Assembly: GCA_002335605.1 (NCBI GenBank)
Contig: BEDY01000002.1
Coordinates: 1,054,001-1,118,000 of the forward strand
From: Prillingera fragicola
Lineage: Eukaryota > Basidiomycota > Tremellomycetes > Trichosporonales > Trichosporonaceae
Length of the DNA stretch: 64,000 nucleotides
Reading direction: 5' to 3'
Made by a program: the position numbers and the translations under genes. The notes below the pieces were generated by a model, which saw only the letters and a program-made list of their open reading frames with translations, had not been told where the DNA came from and did not search any database. Shown in pieces: positions 32,843 to 45,585 of this stretch. How positions within the stretch are numbered: the first letter of the stretch is position 1; the number at the start of each line of letters is the position of its first letter.

Positions 32843-34179
32843 GTTTGCTAGATTGATACAGAGTAGGTGTCAACTTTGGAAGATTACAATCGTCCACAGT
32901 ATGAGAATCGTGGCACGATGTAGTGGGGATTAGGTCCCGCGGCGGGGCAGCCAGCCATGCAGCCTGCACGCCCTGGACCCTGGACGTAAGCCGGCCAGCC
33001 AGTAAAACGGTGGGTAAACCATTTTTCATTCTCGTCGCGCTCCAGCCAGGCTCCCTTCGCGCCTCGCATAAGCCAAGCCTAGCCCACTCGAGCTACTGAC
33101 AGCCTTGGACCGCATGCAGTATCATCTGGTCGGCATTCTGGCTTTCTGTGCGCTCTGTCCTTGGCTTCCAGGCTTCAGTGCCTTCAGTCGCCCACAATCC
33201 ATTGCTTGGCTGCAGAGTCGCCACTGGATGAACAGAACATTTCGCCTAAAAACCCACTCCAAAAGTCAGGGCGGGGCCGGTTGTGCCGCGGATCCGCGCA
33301 GTATCATGGCCGGGCCCCACAATTATCACTGCACGTCCTAAGCATTCTGACGCGACAGAACGGTAGCCGGACATGGCATGTGCGTCTTGGCTATGCTGCT
33401 GTAACCTGCCCAAATTGATTTCATGGCTTCAGCAGGGCAGGCGGGGCAGGGCACGAGTGTGTGGTCTGCGTCTGCGGAACCATTCGTGGCATGGTGGCAG
33501 TGGCCTCTTGTCAGATGTCCAAGTCGAAGTTGAGACGCGCGTACTTGAACACGATTTGGCGGTTCAGAGTATTGACGAGCAAGGGTTGGTCAGGTGGTCT
33601 ATGTCTGGGAGAGATGATAGCCATGCCGGATAAACCAGTACATGCTGGGTGGCTACCCCCTAAGACCGTGAGTGTTACTGGTCGGGGAGCAACTTTAGTG
33701 TACCGTACAGCGGCGTGTGATGGGTACAGTTTACCCGCGCTGGCACAGATCAAAGCAGTCGCAAGCCGTCTGGCCTGTCAGCAGAAGCCTCGATTGACGA
33801 GAAGAAGTCGGTGCTGGCGACTCTGAACAAGACTGAACAAGACTGGTGTGGTACATTTCTGAATTATTTTATCAACATTGTAAGCGCCACTGGTTGGATT
33901 TCCCGCGAGCACGGTTGGCCGCCCTTCCTGCGTGGGTCAGGTGTCAGCCAAGGAGGTTCGTGGACCTGCGAGTCCACGAAGGTACCAGGAGGCACCATCA
34001 CAATGGCAGAGACAATCATGCTGAGCCCAATGTGAACACACCACTTCGATTCGTTCGTCAGTCCAAAGTCATTGCGGATGCCTGCAGCGCTTTTATAATC
34101 GAAAGCAATCATACTCGTACATGCTACTTGATTCCATCATCAAGCTACGTATAAAAAAACAGGCTAAAAGGCAGGCACC
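32843..34179. other. Intergenic region, cytochrome b5 to eL8
   Basis: This 1.3 kb holds the cytochrome b5 promoter and the eL8 3' UTR. I find no coding domain, tRNA or repeat on either strand. Confidence 0.5.
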
Positions 34180-35538
34180 TTAGAGCTTGGTGAACGAGTC
34201 CTTGGTAAGGGGCTTGCCGGCGGCCTTGGCGCGCTTGCGGAGACGGGCGACCGACTTGGGGCCACGTGTGCCGTCGAGCCACGACTTGGTGTCGGCCTTC
34301 TCGAGGTAGTTGGCCTTGGCAGCCGAGACGAGCTGAGCAAGAGCAGCCTGGTCCTCCGAGCGGACCTCAGCGAGGGCGGCGACGGCCGAAGTCTTCTTGT
34401 TGACGGTGACTCCGATACGGGCCTTGCCCTTGACGATGACGTAGGGAACACCCATCTTGCGGCAGAGAGCGGGGAGGAAGACAACGAGCTCAATGGGGTC
34501 GACGTCGTCGGCAATGACAACGAGCTGGGCCTTCTTGGCCTCAACAAGGGCGACGACGTGGTTAAGGCCGTACTTGACGAAGAGGGGCTTCTTCGAGTCC
34601 TTGGTGGTGGAGTCCTTCGACTTGTTCTCGGCCTCCGACAAGAGACGAGCCTTCTTCTCCTGCTTCGACTCGGGCTTGTACTTGTTCATAAGCTGGAAGA
34701 GCTGGGTGGCGGTGTTCTTGTCAAGGGTGTGCGAGAACTGGGCGATGGCAGGGGAAACCTTGAGGCGCTGGTGAAGGATGACCTTCTGGCGCTGGAGACG
34801 AACGTACTCGGGCCACTTGACGAAGCGAGTCATGTCCTTCTTGGGGAGGATGTCACCGCCTGGAGTGTGAGACGAAACTAACCGGACAAGTCAGAGCAAC
34901 TTACCAATGCCGAAGGTGCGAGTACGCTTCTCGAAGAGAGGGTTCTGCGCAGGCTTCTTGGTGACCTTGGTGCCGTAAGGCGCCGAAGCGGGCTTCTTGG
35001 ACTTGGAGGTAGCGGCCTTGGGCTGTGTAATGTAAAGGGGGTCATTGAGACAAACGTTAGCCAGTATTCCTTTTCAGGGGGTACTGGGCATCACGTCGCT
35101 CTAAAGAAAGCCAGCCAGATAAACTGGAACGGCTTTGCACAGCTCGACTTGCCTCGGGTTTCCCCTCGGCGAGTCTGCGTCGGGAGATGCCTCGAAAGAG
35201 GACAAGAGCTCCAGCTCGAGGAGGTCATCGCGACTCGCGTGACACGAGCTCACTCGCTCAACTCGGCTCAACAAGTAAAGTCATCATGGCTCGTCTAGCG
35301 AGCACACTCGTTCACTTGAGACACTGTGCGCCAGATGAGAGGCGGTTAGCACGACCAAGGGCAGCCCGTGGTAGCTAAGACCAGTGGGCCTCAGCCCTCG
35401 GAACATGTGTGACACCGATCGTCTCTCTTGGTCTCCATCGCGGTTCAAGGCGGCGAGACTGGCGCGGGTTGTACGACGCGGGCGTGTTCAGGCGAGGACG
35501 TGATGCCCAGGCATTCACAGGGACTAGAAGCGCACCAT
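34180..35538 (-). CDS. RPL8: 60S ribosomal protein eL8
   Basis: This is a cytosolic large-subunit ribosomal protein of the L7Ae/eL8 family. Exons 34180-34859 and 34905-35022 are certain and carry almost the whole protein: [26 protein letters not shown] residues, [20 protein letters not shown], the kink-turn-binding core [20 protein letters not shown] and [20 protein letters not shown]. The exon beginning at 35022 opens with Pro-Lys and has no ATG. I place the start codon at 35536-35538, in context CAAAATG directly followed by a GTGCGC donor. This gives 266 residues and a 513-nt first intron. That start is inference; the rest is firm. Yeast eL8 has 256 residues. Confidence 0.9.
35023..35535 (-). 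other. Long first intron of eL8 (inferred)
   Basis: If the start codon is at 35538, intron 1 is 513 nt, ten times the local norm. Long introns in ribosomal-protein genes often host snoRNAs. On the minus strand a perfect C-box (ATGATGA) lies at 35287-35281, but I found no CTGA D-box at a suitable distance and no terminal stem, so no snoRNA is called. Confidence 0.4.
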
Positions 35539-36973
35539 TTTGATGTGTTGTGTCGGTAAGACTTTTGAGGGATGAGAAGACGAACAAGTGCAGCCAACGA
35601 TCAAAGCTGTATCCTCCCACCCAGGTGCAGGCCTGACTTCCAATTTTCTTAACCCCGACAGTGCGGCAATTTGAGTCGATGCGGAGATTTTACTGTGGCA
35701 CCTGCCGGGTCCGGTTTCAGCACAAGTGGAGGTCGTTGACCTCTGCATGAAGCATCACATTGGCACACATACATGTCATCTGCAAGCATCGACAGAATCG
35801 GAGCCGACATACTTGTGCATCGTCATCTGGTGACGGCTCCGAGGTCCCTGCTGTCTCGATCGCTATCTATGTAAGACCATTGGGCGGTTCCTTCGGCGAG
35901 ACTGTGTGGTTGTGCTGTGTTGCTGTGCAGATCGGCATCATGAGCAACGAGCCTCGCGTTTCCTCCGCAAATTGCAGGCTATTCCAAAGACAGAGCCGTA
36001 CTGTGACTGAGGGATAGCGGGGCTGTCGCAGTGCAGCAGCTTCGGGCGCTTACGGACGTCTCCTGCTTCATGTGTCAATCGCGCGCCGACGCTACTGACT
36101 TCTGTCCCCCTGTACTCAGTTCTTTCCGGGCAGCCGTCTACGTCGCCCCCGGCTGAGCTGGGGGGTTTAAGCCTCGGCGTTCACAGCTAGAAATACAGGA
36201 TCTAAGTACCACTAAGCTCTGGGACTCTGTCACGGCAGAGAAGCGACGTGGCAATTGTCCTGCAGATTTCCGGTGCCCATCAACACCCTTCCTGTGTCAT
36301 CACAGTCTGAACATGGCCAAGATGGGCTCCTCCACTTTACGTGCTTTGTCCATGAGCGCTAAACTTGACCCAAGGCTCGTCCTCCCTCTACCTCTCGTCT
36401 GCGTAGCAGCCTTGCGCTGCTCTGCAACTGGGACAAACCGCACTTGGGTCAGAAAGCTACACCGTTGTCGATAACAGTTCACAAGCCACACTCCATTCCG
36501 TATTCACTGACACACACGAGACATCTGCAGCAATAACAACAGCTCGCCCTCGCATCAGCAACCATAATTGGCCTCCAGATGCGGGTCGCACATCACGGCT
36601 CGAACCAGCATTTCGGTCGAGGAGCTCTGTGCCAGCCGGAGGTGCCGACCGAGGGGCCAGCGAGCACGCACCAGCTGCCTTCCTCCCTTGCTCTCGTCTT
36701 CAACCCCGCCTCGCCTCTGCAACAACGGTGCGGCCGACTCCGCACTCCAGGCCGCGGTCCGTATCCCTATCCTTGCCGGCCAGCGGCCACCTCGCCTCTC
36801 TCTGAGACCCTTCCTCCCACAGAGTCACTTCTAAACCAGCTCCGCGCTTCGTCTTTCGCGAGGACGAGCGCATCAGTCGGTACTGCGATGAGCACTATCC
36901 ATGCCAATTGTATACAGGTGGTGCATACATGCGCACCAAGTCGTCCCTCTAAGAAAATTGCCAGACCCGACAA
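35539..36973. other. Intergenic region, eL8 promoter to eL38 3' end
   Basis: These 1.4 kb contain the eL8 promoter and the eL38 3' flank. Several short frames exist on both strands but none shows a domain or a splice-consistent extension. No tRNA or repeat was recognised. Confidence 0.5.
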
Positions 36974-37426
36974 TTACTTCTTCTTGGGGGCCGACTTGGA
37001 GATCTCCTCAACCTTGAGTCCAGGGGGGAGCGACTGCTTGAGCTTCTCGGCCTTCTCGGCGTCGTTGAGGACGAGGGTGTAGAGGTAGCGCGAGCAGCGG
37101 ACCTTGAACTTGGTCACGGTCTGGGGCTTCGAGGCAGCCTTAGCCTTGGCCGAAGCCGAGTTGGGGCGGACAACAGTCTTCTTGATGCGGGCAACTGGAT
37201 GGGGCGTTAGTGACTGCACGGATCTTGCTCGCTGCCTCTTGCGCAGAATCTCGTCGTCGTGCGCGCGGGCCGAATTATCTACTCACGAGTAGCGTCCTTG
37301 CGGCGCGCAATCTCGAGCTGCGTTGGATCAGCATACGTTCCAATCACATCACAGGCAGCCCATCGGCTCTACGCCGTCCCTCCTGGTACTCACGAAGCGC
37401 TTGATGTCGGTAACCTGGGACGGCAT
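36974..37426 (-). CDS. RPL38: 60S ribosomal protein eL38
   Basis: This is a small cytosolic large-subunit ribosomal protein. There are three exons, 37394-37426, 37287-37317 and 36974-37194, giving 94 residues against about 78 in yeast; the extra length is mainly an Ala/Lys/Pro insertion after VVRP. The start [20 protein letters not shown] is the eL38 signature, spread over the first two exons. [34 protein letters not shown] is the conserved C-terminal half. The protein ends in a Lys run. The assignment is firm. Confidence 0.95.
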
Positions 37427-38641
37427 CTCGTCTTTTGTTGCTTGAGGTAGTTGAAGAGCTCAGCGCACGCTTTCGTTCACCTCAACGGCCACCACAGGCG
37501 GGTGGTGGAGGCAGAAACTTTGGACGGGGATATTCGGTAATTTCGAAATTCCACGTGCTGTGGCAAATGGCAGCTGCGTATTGCAGTCCGTACAAGCATC
37601 CATCATGCACCTACTGTACCATGTGATAAGCATGGGATGTCCGTCTGCGGTCTACAGCTCTACAGGAGGTCTTTGATGGACGTATGTATCTGTGGGGCAG
37701 TTCCGGCTTACTGTACTGCGTAACTCCACATTAAGATGATACGAAGTCCTAGGTGCCAGTGGCCAGCCGTAATCGTGAGGCATACACGCTTGCACGCCGC
37801 CACATGACAGTGTCTCTTCGGGCGGGCCTCGATGCATTCACACCAATGTCACCTTCTACTCTTCTTTGGCAGGTCTGATCAAGTCTTGACTTGACTTGGA
37901 CATAATAATTGCCCAAGCTGCAGCATCTGTCTCATTGCCACGTTCGCCTCTCGTATCGCTCACACCTACCTCAGACCCTAGCCAAGTTGTCTGGCATTGC
38001 CTCTTGTGAGACTCTGATAACTGAAATACAGTGGTAAGTAGGTAACATCCCAGAAAAGGTCTGGTTGAGCGAGCAAGGCGTCGGGCTGTTTAGGCGTCAT
38101 GGCTTACCGCCACAAGCGTGCTCCCATCTGTGACAGTCACTCCCGGCTACAGGCGGTGAGTGGGCAGCATTGCTGGACCTTGGCACAATGGACCTATAGA
38201 GGCTGACTGAGTATCCTTATCCGCGAGAACCTGTGAGAGCGGCGGTTTATAGGGCATCTACAAAGTCGACTGCGGGTGAAATGAATTCTTTCAACTTTCG
38301 GAGCTAAAGGTTCTCGGCCTCCGGCGAGCATGCTCTGTGCTCCGTGTGGCCTTTCGTTGCCCATTTCCGTGTCTATGTTAAGGGGGAGATCCGCGTGTAT
38401 AGTAAATAGGATGTGGACCCTCTCGCCGTATAGCGGTATCGAAGGTGTCGAGGCTGTCGCGCAGCCTTACTTGTTATTAATTCATTAATATCAGGTCAGA
38501 TGTGCCGCTGTCCGAACCTTCCCCGCTGTAGCTACTGCGACCCATTGACCGGAAGAGCCAGATCGCGAGGTCTAAAGCACACATGCATCCCGTTTGTACA
38601 TTTTCCCTCAACATGCAATTCAAATGGCAATCCTCTAGATC
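37427..38641. other. Intergenic region, eL38 promoter to MFS 3' end
   Basis: This 1.2 kb stretch has no supportable gene. It should hold the eL38 promoter (minus strand) and the transporter 3' UTR. I see no tRNA or repeat. Confidence 0.5.
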
Positions 38642-40743
38642 CTATACCGCATTCTTCTCGGCACCTGTCGTGGGTGTCCCCGCCCCCGACGGTCCTCGCG
38701 AGGCATGTGCCGCCGCCGCCTGGGCCTCGCGGTGTTCCTGCATCGCCGCCTCATAGTCGTCCCTGTACAGCCACGCTCCGAGTCGAGTGTGGTGGGCTTG
38801 GTGGGCGCGCCACTCGCGCCAGCGCTTGGCTCGGAGGATGACAAGGAAAGAAAGGGGTGACGCGGCAATGCACAGACCGGAGAGCAGGACAAAGCTCCAT
38901 CCGGCTCCGAGTTTGTTGTACATGAGTTGCCTGCAATGTTAGCCCACAATTGTGTACCGCCTTTAGCCGGAGCTGACTCACACTGTACCCGTGCCGATGG
39001 CGCCGAATGCACATCGCACAAGATTGAGCGACGCGCTCACGGCTCCGCCCTTCCCAGGCAGAAGATCCTGACCATACACCGTCGCCATTGACACCGTTCC
39101 GGTGCCGAGACCGACGAGGAACTGCATGATCAAGGTGGCCGCGAGGTGTGCTCGGACTTGCAGGCACCACCCAAGAGCGATCGCCGATAAGACAAAGATG
39201 CCCATGAATGGATACATGCAGCTGATTCGGGTCCACTCCAAGCGAAATGTGTCTGGATGTTTTCGGAAGTCGCCACCTACGCGGGCCTCCTCGCGCTGGT
39301 AGTAGTAGTCCAGCATCCGTCCGACGATAAATGTGGTGATGATAGTGCCTGCGCCACTCGGCCTGCAAAAGTCAGCGTAACGCAAGGGCAGGTGACGCAC
39401 AGATAGCAAAGACCAATCATGAGCTCGTTCATGTGGTACGAGTCCTCTAGTGCAGTCGAGAACACGGTACTGCAGAGTCAGTTCGTCCTGGGTACTGTGC
39501 AACTCACAGGAGACAGTAAAACTCGAGATAGGCGAACGACACGAATACAAAGATGAGGAAGATCTCAGGAGTGAGGAGAATCTGGAAGGCTGAGAAAGGT
39601 TGGTACTGAGCACTGTCAGCTAAGGACGGGACGAGTAAAGCGTACAGGTTTGTGAGGCGGTCGCGCAACGTCGTCCTCTTCAGGTTCAAGGCCCGCTGCT
39701 CTCAGCTCTCGCTCTTTACGCTTCCGCTGCAGAATCATGATCGGCGAGGCGTTAAGAGTCGGGGGAGGAATCGAACCATCTCCAACGATTGATCGAAGGG
39801 TCTCGGGAAAGAAGAAGAGGAACAGAGTAGTAATGACACCAGATGCAATGGTGAGGAACCAAAAGATAGCTCGCCAGCCGAGTGTCTGCGCAAACACACC
39901 GCCCACTGCAACGATCAGCACCTCGACACGACAAAGCGTACACAAAACTCACAAAGCGGTCCAATAGCGGGACCCATCATAGCACCGGCTTGGAATACAG
40001 ACATGTACTTGCCACGCTCTCGTGGCTCGGCCACATCCGAAACGGCTCCGGCCCCAATGGCAATCACTGCGCTTCCGCCGGTTGATTGAAACAGACGCAA
40101 CACCAACAGCAGCCAGTAGGTGGAAGTCGGCATAAGCGCCAGGCCCACGTTGGCGCCAATGTAGAGGACCATTGTGGCGAGAAAGACTGGACGCCGACCA
40201 TAGCTGTCGCTGGCCGCCCCGAAGAAACTTGGCGTCAAAGCTTGTGCAACAAGGTAGATTGTCACTGCCAAGGAAATGTCCTGCTCGGTCTTGCCAAAGT
40301 CCCGAGCAAGCGTAGGAATAGCTGGGACAAAGATGTTACTCTGGGAGGGTGTCAGCTGCCTCACATCATCTAGCAACACCGCTAGCACTGACACTAATAG
40401 GCGAAAAGACTGCGCTGATTCCTCCCAAACCTGCGACTACCCATTTTGTCTTGGGCGAAAAGGCCGAGTATGGGCGTGAGCTGCAACCAGTGACGGTGCG
40501 GCGAACAGGCGGCAATGGAGGGGTAGCGGAAGGGACAAGGTCGTTGGACGGGGTCGCTGAACGCGGAGGAGGCCGGCCCTTGGTATCCACCACGGTGGCG
40601 GTGGGTGCAGATGACTGCACTATGCTGATGGACTTTGAGCTTGTTGTGGGTATTGCGTCTGACGTGACACTCAGACGACCTGTTACCGTCTCGGCGTCGT
40701 CCGGCGGAAAGATGCCGTGTTTGGAAGGATGGGTCATGGTCAT
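38642..40743 (-). CDS. MFS transporter, DHA1 (drug:H+ antiporter) type
   Basis: This is a 12-helix major facilitator transporter of the DHA1 group (Qdr/Tpo/Flr-like). I read seven exons; the first four are 40393-40743, 39953-40340, 39646-39905 and 39508-39605, and the rest cover 39469 down to the stop at 38642-38644. A Ser/Thr/Pro-rich cytosolic N-terminus of about 95 residues comes first. Helix 1 ends SNIFVPAIPTLARDF. Motif A between helices 2 and 3 reads GAASDSYGRRPVFL, and the antiporter motif C reads AGAMMGPAIGPL. A central cytosolic loop (QRKRKERELRAAGLEPEEDD) separates the two halves. The second half includes FIVGRMLDYYYQREE and YGQDLLPGKGGAVSASLNLVRC. The C-terminus is a hydrophilic tail of about 50 residues. 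Substrate is unknown; polyamines, weak acids or xenobiotics are typical of relatives. Confidence 0.88.
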
Positions 40744-42767
40744 GGATGAGAATCACTAGTGACTCATAAATGCTCGAGGTAGGCTGACACGCAGAACAGA
40801 TCCAGCACCAGTTGCCATGATCTTATGTTGAGATGAGAAAGAGGTGAAGGAGGTGAGCGAGTGGCGCAAGGATATTTTGAAGTCGTATTAGTATAATCAG
40901 TCATCGGCTGTATCCGACTGCACGTGATGATCGACATGGAGTCGCTTTCCAGGTACAGCCCCCACCAGGACCACCACCACCTGCTCCCCACCATGAACGA
41001 TGCTATTCTCAGTCAGTCGGGCTCTCGACCCTCAGTCCGGTGTCGGCCATTGTCGGCGAATGACGGCAAGGCCAGTTCCACAGCTCACCCATACCACTAC
41101 TACTCGAGACACGAGCACGTAAGGATGCACCTTGCAACTCGCCTTCGAGTCGACAAGGACTGGACGGCGATTGACAATCCAAACCAATCACTGAGTTCCC
41201 CGCTATCCACGCTCAGGCGTCTCAGAGACCGTCGTGTGCTCGAGGCGCGTCGTTCATGAGTGGGTGGTTGGTCTGGATGTCGTGAAACGATTCTGGACGC
41301 CGGAGGTTGGTGAACCAACGTTGGCCAGTTCAAAGAAACAAAGCACTGTTTCAACCTCAATCAAGTGAATGTAGTCAAAGTGAAGGCAGTAGTTGTTTGG
41401 ATTATGAGCATCGAGTCATCCGTCGTGGGCTGGTAACCGGAGGAGGTAGTGCTAAGCGGCGGGTTGTTGAGCTCACCAATGTTCTAAAAGGCGCATTGCG
41501 GACTGTTTTTCGTGCGGCATGTGCCGTGCAGCATGTGCACGCCTGTCTCCTCTCCCAAACAAATGTCACGCTTCATGGCTAACGGCATGCTGCTAATGGA
41601 CAGTACAGCCTATGCTGAGTGGCCTGCACCCCGCCACACTTGTTACAGAGCCGTGGATCTGATTTCAGTGATTCTCAAGTGATCCCTTGCATGGGATCCA
41701 GGATTACGGCAGATTTGTCAAGCCCAAGTTTGTCAAGGTATAGTGCGTTCGCGGTCGTTTTACAAGCGATGCGGGTTGGCTGACCATGGCTGACGTGCCA
41801 GTAGAGAAGGAGTGTGATGGGTGTTCAGGACGATTGACAGGGGAGGTCTATACATGAAAAGGCCTAAACGGCGCGTGTCCGCCACCAATTCTGTATTAAC
41901 GTCCCGTTGGCACAAGCTTCCACAGTGCGCGAGTACACGCGGCCATGAAATTGCATAGAACCATGTGGCCACATGTCCACTACTACTGCAGCACAAAACG
42001 TACTACACAAAGATGAAAGGCATCTTCCCGGTCTGTGCCTGTCAGGATACCAACCACGAAGCCAGGCTGAAAACTACAGGATCAGCAGGACTTTACTTCG
42101 GATGAACTTCTTGGCGCCAATCTTTCGAGAGCAACGTTGTCTCGTTGCAGTCACAAGAGCCTTTTTGGTCCATCACAGTAGTACAAGAGGTTCAGAGCTT
42201 GCAGAGAGGCTCTCTACCACTCTGTTAAATCAGCCATAACATGCATTTGAAGTGCATCGGACACCCCAGCCTCCCATATTCCCTTCAGGCACTGCCACAC
42301 AGAGCGTGACTGACTTTGCGCGCGGACATTTGGTTCCGTGCACATTGGCAATGGGATCCTGGGTGTTCCTAGTGGATGTTTGGACGTCTCTCCATCTCCT
42401 CATCATCCAACACACACACCTCTCAACGAGGCGGGCCGACCTCCGCATGGCTATCAAACGACTCGCTTGATGACTTAGAACGGCCTCCTTATTATACCTC
42501 TCGGACTCAAAGCTCGTCTCTTGTTTGCTTCCCTCGCCACATCCCCCATCACCACTTGCGACGTTCACGATTCCGAACGACACACCAACACGACACCCTT
42601 CCCGCCCCCTCGTAGTCTAACTTTGGGCAGTAGGCCTTGTGCACCCTCTGCAATACTTCGATCACTCCAAGGCATCACGGCCTCATTCTCGCCAGCCAGA
42701 CACGCAGTCGATACCCTCCCCCCCTCCGTTGCTGGGTAGGCGCACCAACAAACACACACCCGTCACT
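40744..42767. other. Divergent intergenic region, MFS gene / 765-residue protein gene
   Basis: These 2.0 kb separate two divergently transcribed genes. I find no convincing gene. The 319 bases before the start at 42768 are pyrimidine-rich and free of ATG (last upstream ATG near 42446), consistent with a leader of moderate length. Confidence 0.5.
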
Positions 42768-45104
42768 ATGGTAAGTAGCCGGAATACCGAACTGCGCTGA
42801 CTAGGTTAGGCTACAGTCTCTACACCCGTGCGGCGGTATCCCTCATCCCTCTCCCACAATCCTGCTGGTCCATCTCGTCCCCAACGCCCCGGATCGCATC
42901 AATCCTCGATTGACGACGAGGTGCCAGCACCCCCCGAGTTTCCACCTGTCCCCCAGCCTGCCGTGCAACAGCTTCCAGAGCTGTCCTCACTCGAGCATCT
43001 CTTGAGACAAGCGGGCTACAAAGAGACTCGAGTTTTCACCCCTGAAGCGGAGCGCATCCGCCCTCGACTCCGTCGAGACTTTGAGGAAGACGGTGCCGCC
43101 GAACTCGCCGACTTGTACGCGAACATGGGGCTGAACAATCGTGACGTTCCGATTCAGGTCCGTCATCTCACTAAGCCGGCCATTCCTTTTCGCTCTAGCA
43201 GTAGCGTTTTGCGCAGTGTAGCGCTACAGGATGCCAGTGCAACTCTCAACGAGAGGCAGCGCATTACCATCGGTGACGAGCCCCCGGAATCGTGGCTGGC
43301 TACCATTCTTCGCAATCGGGCGGCCATCCGAGCGGGTAAAACGTTGGCAGCCATGACTCCACCACCGGATGACGGGCCAATGGACCACGCCGGAGTGGGT
43401 CTGCTCCTTGCAAAGGGCGGCCAGGGTGTTCGCAAGACACGATCCAACTACGAGCTTGGTTATGGGCACACGATGAGTCCTCAGCAGGAGGATATCTCTC
43501 CAGAGCAGTATTTCGAGCCTCAAGAACCCGTAACTGCAGCGCCGCCAGTGGCGTACGTGAATGGATTCAACCGAACTGTTCCTCCAGCAATTGCAGACGT
43601 CTTTTCGCCTCCATCTATTGAAGTGTCTGCCTGCCAACCAACGTTTGACGACGACGCCTTTGGCTACTGCCCTTTGCCCGACGATTATGAAGCTCAAGGT
43701 GACGATGACTTGTTCGATCTGGGAGATTCGTACGACTCCGAGTCATCGTTCGCTGGATCGCCTCCCGCACCGTCTCCACCGTGTGAATCACCTCCTTTGC
43801 TTCGTCGCCACCAAGCGCTCCCCGAGATCGACTACGCCGATGAAGATGATCTGGCAGACGCAGAGGAGATTGCTGCAGCTGAACGGGACGCTGCCGCCAT
43901 TGGACAGCGTATCTTGGCCTCGACTGTCGAATACGACGAGGACAGCGACGACGAGATTGTCCCCTACACCCAGCCCTTGCTCCCAGACACTGTGGAGCCT
44001 GCTCCCGCTTCCACCCCTCTTCCACTCGCAGAGCCCGTTTTGCCATTGATCGAGGTTCAACCGGCTTCTCCACCCAAGGACTCGACTATGCGAGGCATCG
44101 CAGAGGCAATGGCTGAGACGATCCTCCTCCCTGCTCATCCAGCCATCCAGCCGCCTGCCGCATTGCCGGCATCGCTACCCAGCAAAACTGCCAAGCTTCG
44201 CGCTGCTCAATCCGCCCCTACGCTTCGCAAGTACAAGTCAGCTCGATTCGCTGTCTCACCAGCGTTGCCTGCGCCACCTGCCCTACAAGTTATTTCTCCC
44301 GTCATCTGTGACTCAGTTTCCACCGACGCTGAAGACTTGCCATCTCTCCCTGTCGCCCCAGCCGTACATCAGCCACCAAGTGGCTTTGGGTCCATTGCTG
44401 TTCGCGCACGAAAATCGCTCTCCGCGCTTCGGGCAGCGTTTTGGGCGGAAGAGACAGCAGTGTCAGCACCTGACACTCAACACCGTCCACAGGACACGCC
44501 TCGCAAAAGCTCAACCCCGATTCTTACACCCCGTCTGGACTGGAATGTTCAGAGGGTCCAGCTGGGTTGGAACTCGGACTCTGAGGACAAGGGCTCTCGC
44601 TCGTCGTTTGACTCGGCCGGATCCAGTGGCACCATGGCCGAACTCGGCAATCCTTTCGACGGCGCCCTTGACGTCGACATAGACTACACAAAGTCGTTCT
44701 TCTACAAGCCTGAGACGCCGCCCAAGCCCGGCGGATCTGCAAACAGCTCCAGGTCTTCTCGTGGTCCTCGAAAGCAGCGCTCGATCAAGTCTCTTCGTGC
44801 CAACATGCGCATACCTGTCGCTGCTCCTCCCGTCCCGCCTCTTCCAGATGCTTTCCGTACCCCAACTCGCACCAAGTCGGGCACTCGGACACCACCACTT
44901 CCCACTCAGCGTCTTGCCAACCCGCCTCAACTTTGCATTCTCTCTCCGGGTGCATGGGAAGAGGGACGCCCCGCTCGTCCCCTCTTGCTCGAGGGAGATG
45001 AATGGGACGGCCACGACGTTGTCGAAAACTGGGGTGGCGGCGTCCGCCGTGGCAGCAAGGGCAAGAAGAAGCGCCGTAGCCGCCTAACTTCCTCTGGAGA
45101 GTAA
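42768..45104 (+). CDS. Uncharacterised disordered protein, 765 residues
   Basis: I do not recognise this protein. The start codon ATG at 42768-42770 is followed directly by a 39-nt intron (GTAAGT, branch CTGAC, acceptor TTAG at 42809). The second exon runs 42810-45104 and gives MATVSTPVRRYPSSLS and 765 residues. Using the later AG at 42816 would break the frame. Most of the chain is rich in Pro, Ser, Ala and Glu and looks disordered, with several S/T-P sites and basic patches. The best-ordered piece is near residues 55-110 (LSSLEHLLRQAGYKETRVFTPEAERI, then LADLYANMGL). The C-terminus is basic (SKGKKKRRSRL), a possible nuclear signal. A regulatory or cytoskeletal scaffold is possible, but no function is claimed. 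Confidence 0.8.
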
Positions 45105-45585
45105 CATACTCGCGCAAGACACTTGACCTCAAGGACAATTCCACTGCCCATTCCCTTCCCCATCGCTTCCCTTCGTAACGTAACTTCACCACAGCCCTCT
45201 CCACAACGATACCCACTAGTCCATTGCCACACCGGATCCACTTGCATGCGTTATGCGCGTCCATCACACAGGAACTTTTGCTCCCTCCTGGGAGACCTAA
45301 TGTATCGCTTTACTCCTATGAATACTCGTACCTCCTGCCGAAGGATTTGTGCTTTGATTGTCCTGCGCCACCTAGACCCGTGAATGTCAGGAACAAGGTG
45401 GAGGTACGGAAGCATTTTTCTGTTGATTTCGTATTTGTGTCAAGCGTGTCTGCCTGCCTATCAATGAGTTGGAATCATCATCAATGGGCGTCCGACCAAC
45501 GCGCCGCATGCTTCTTCCTTTTACCCAACCATCAGCTACTCTTTCGCGTTCTCTATCAACTTGCAGCAGAGGCCTCAAGAACGTA
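45105..45585. other. Intergenic region before the NIF-type gene
   Basis: These 481 bases hold the 3' UTR of the preceding gene and the promoter of the next. An in-frame upstream ATG at 45484 could extend the NIF-type protein by 34 residues (see that entry). Confidence 0.5.

Noticed and set aside
35281..35287. A perfect C-box (minus strand ATGATGA) suggesting a C/D snoRNA in the eL8 intron
   Set aside because: There is no D-box within normal distance and no terminal stem. The motif alone is not evidence.
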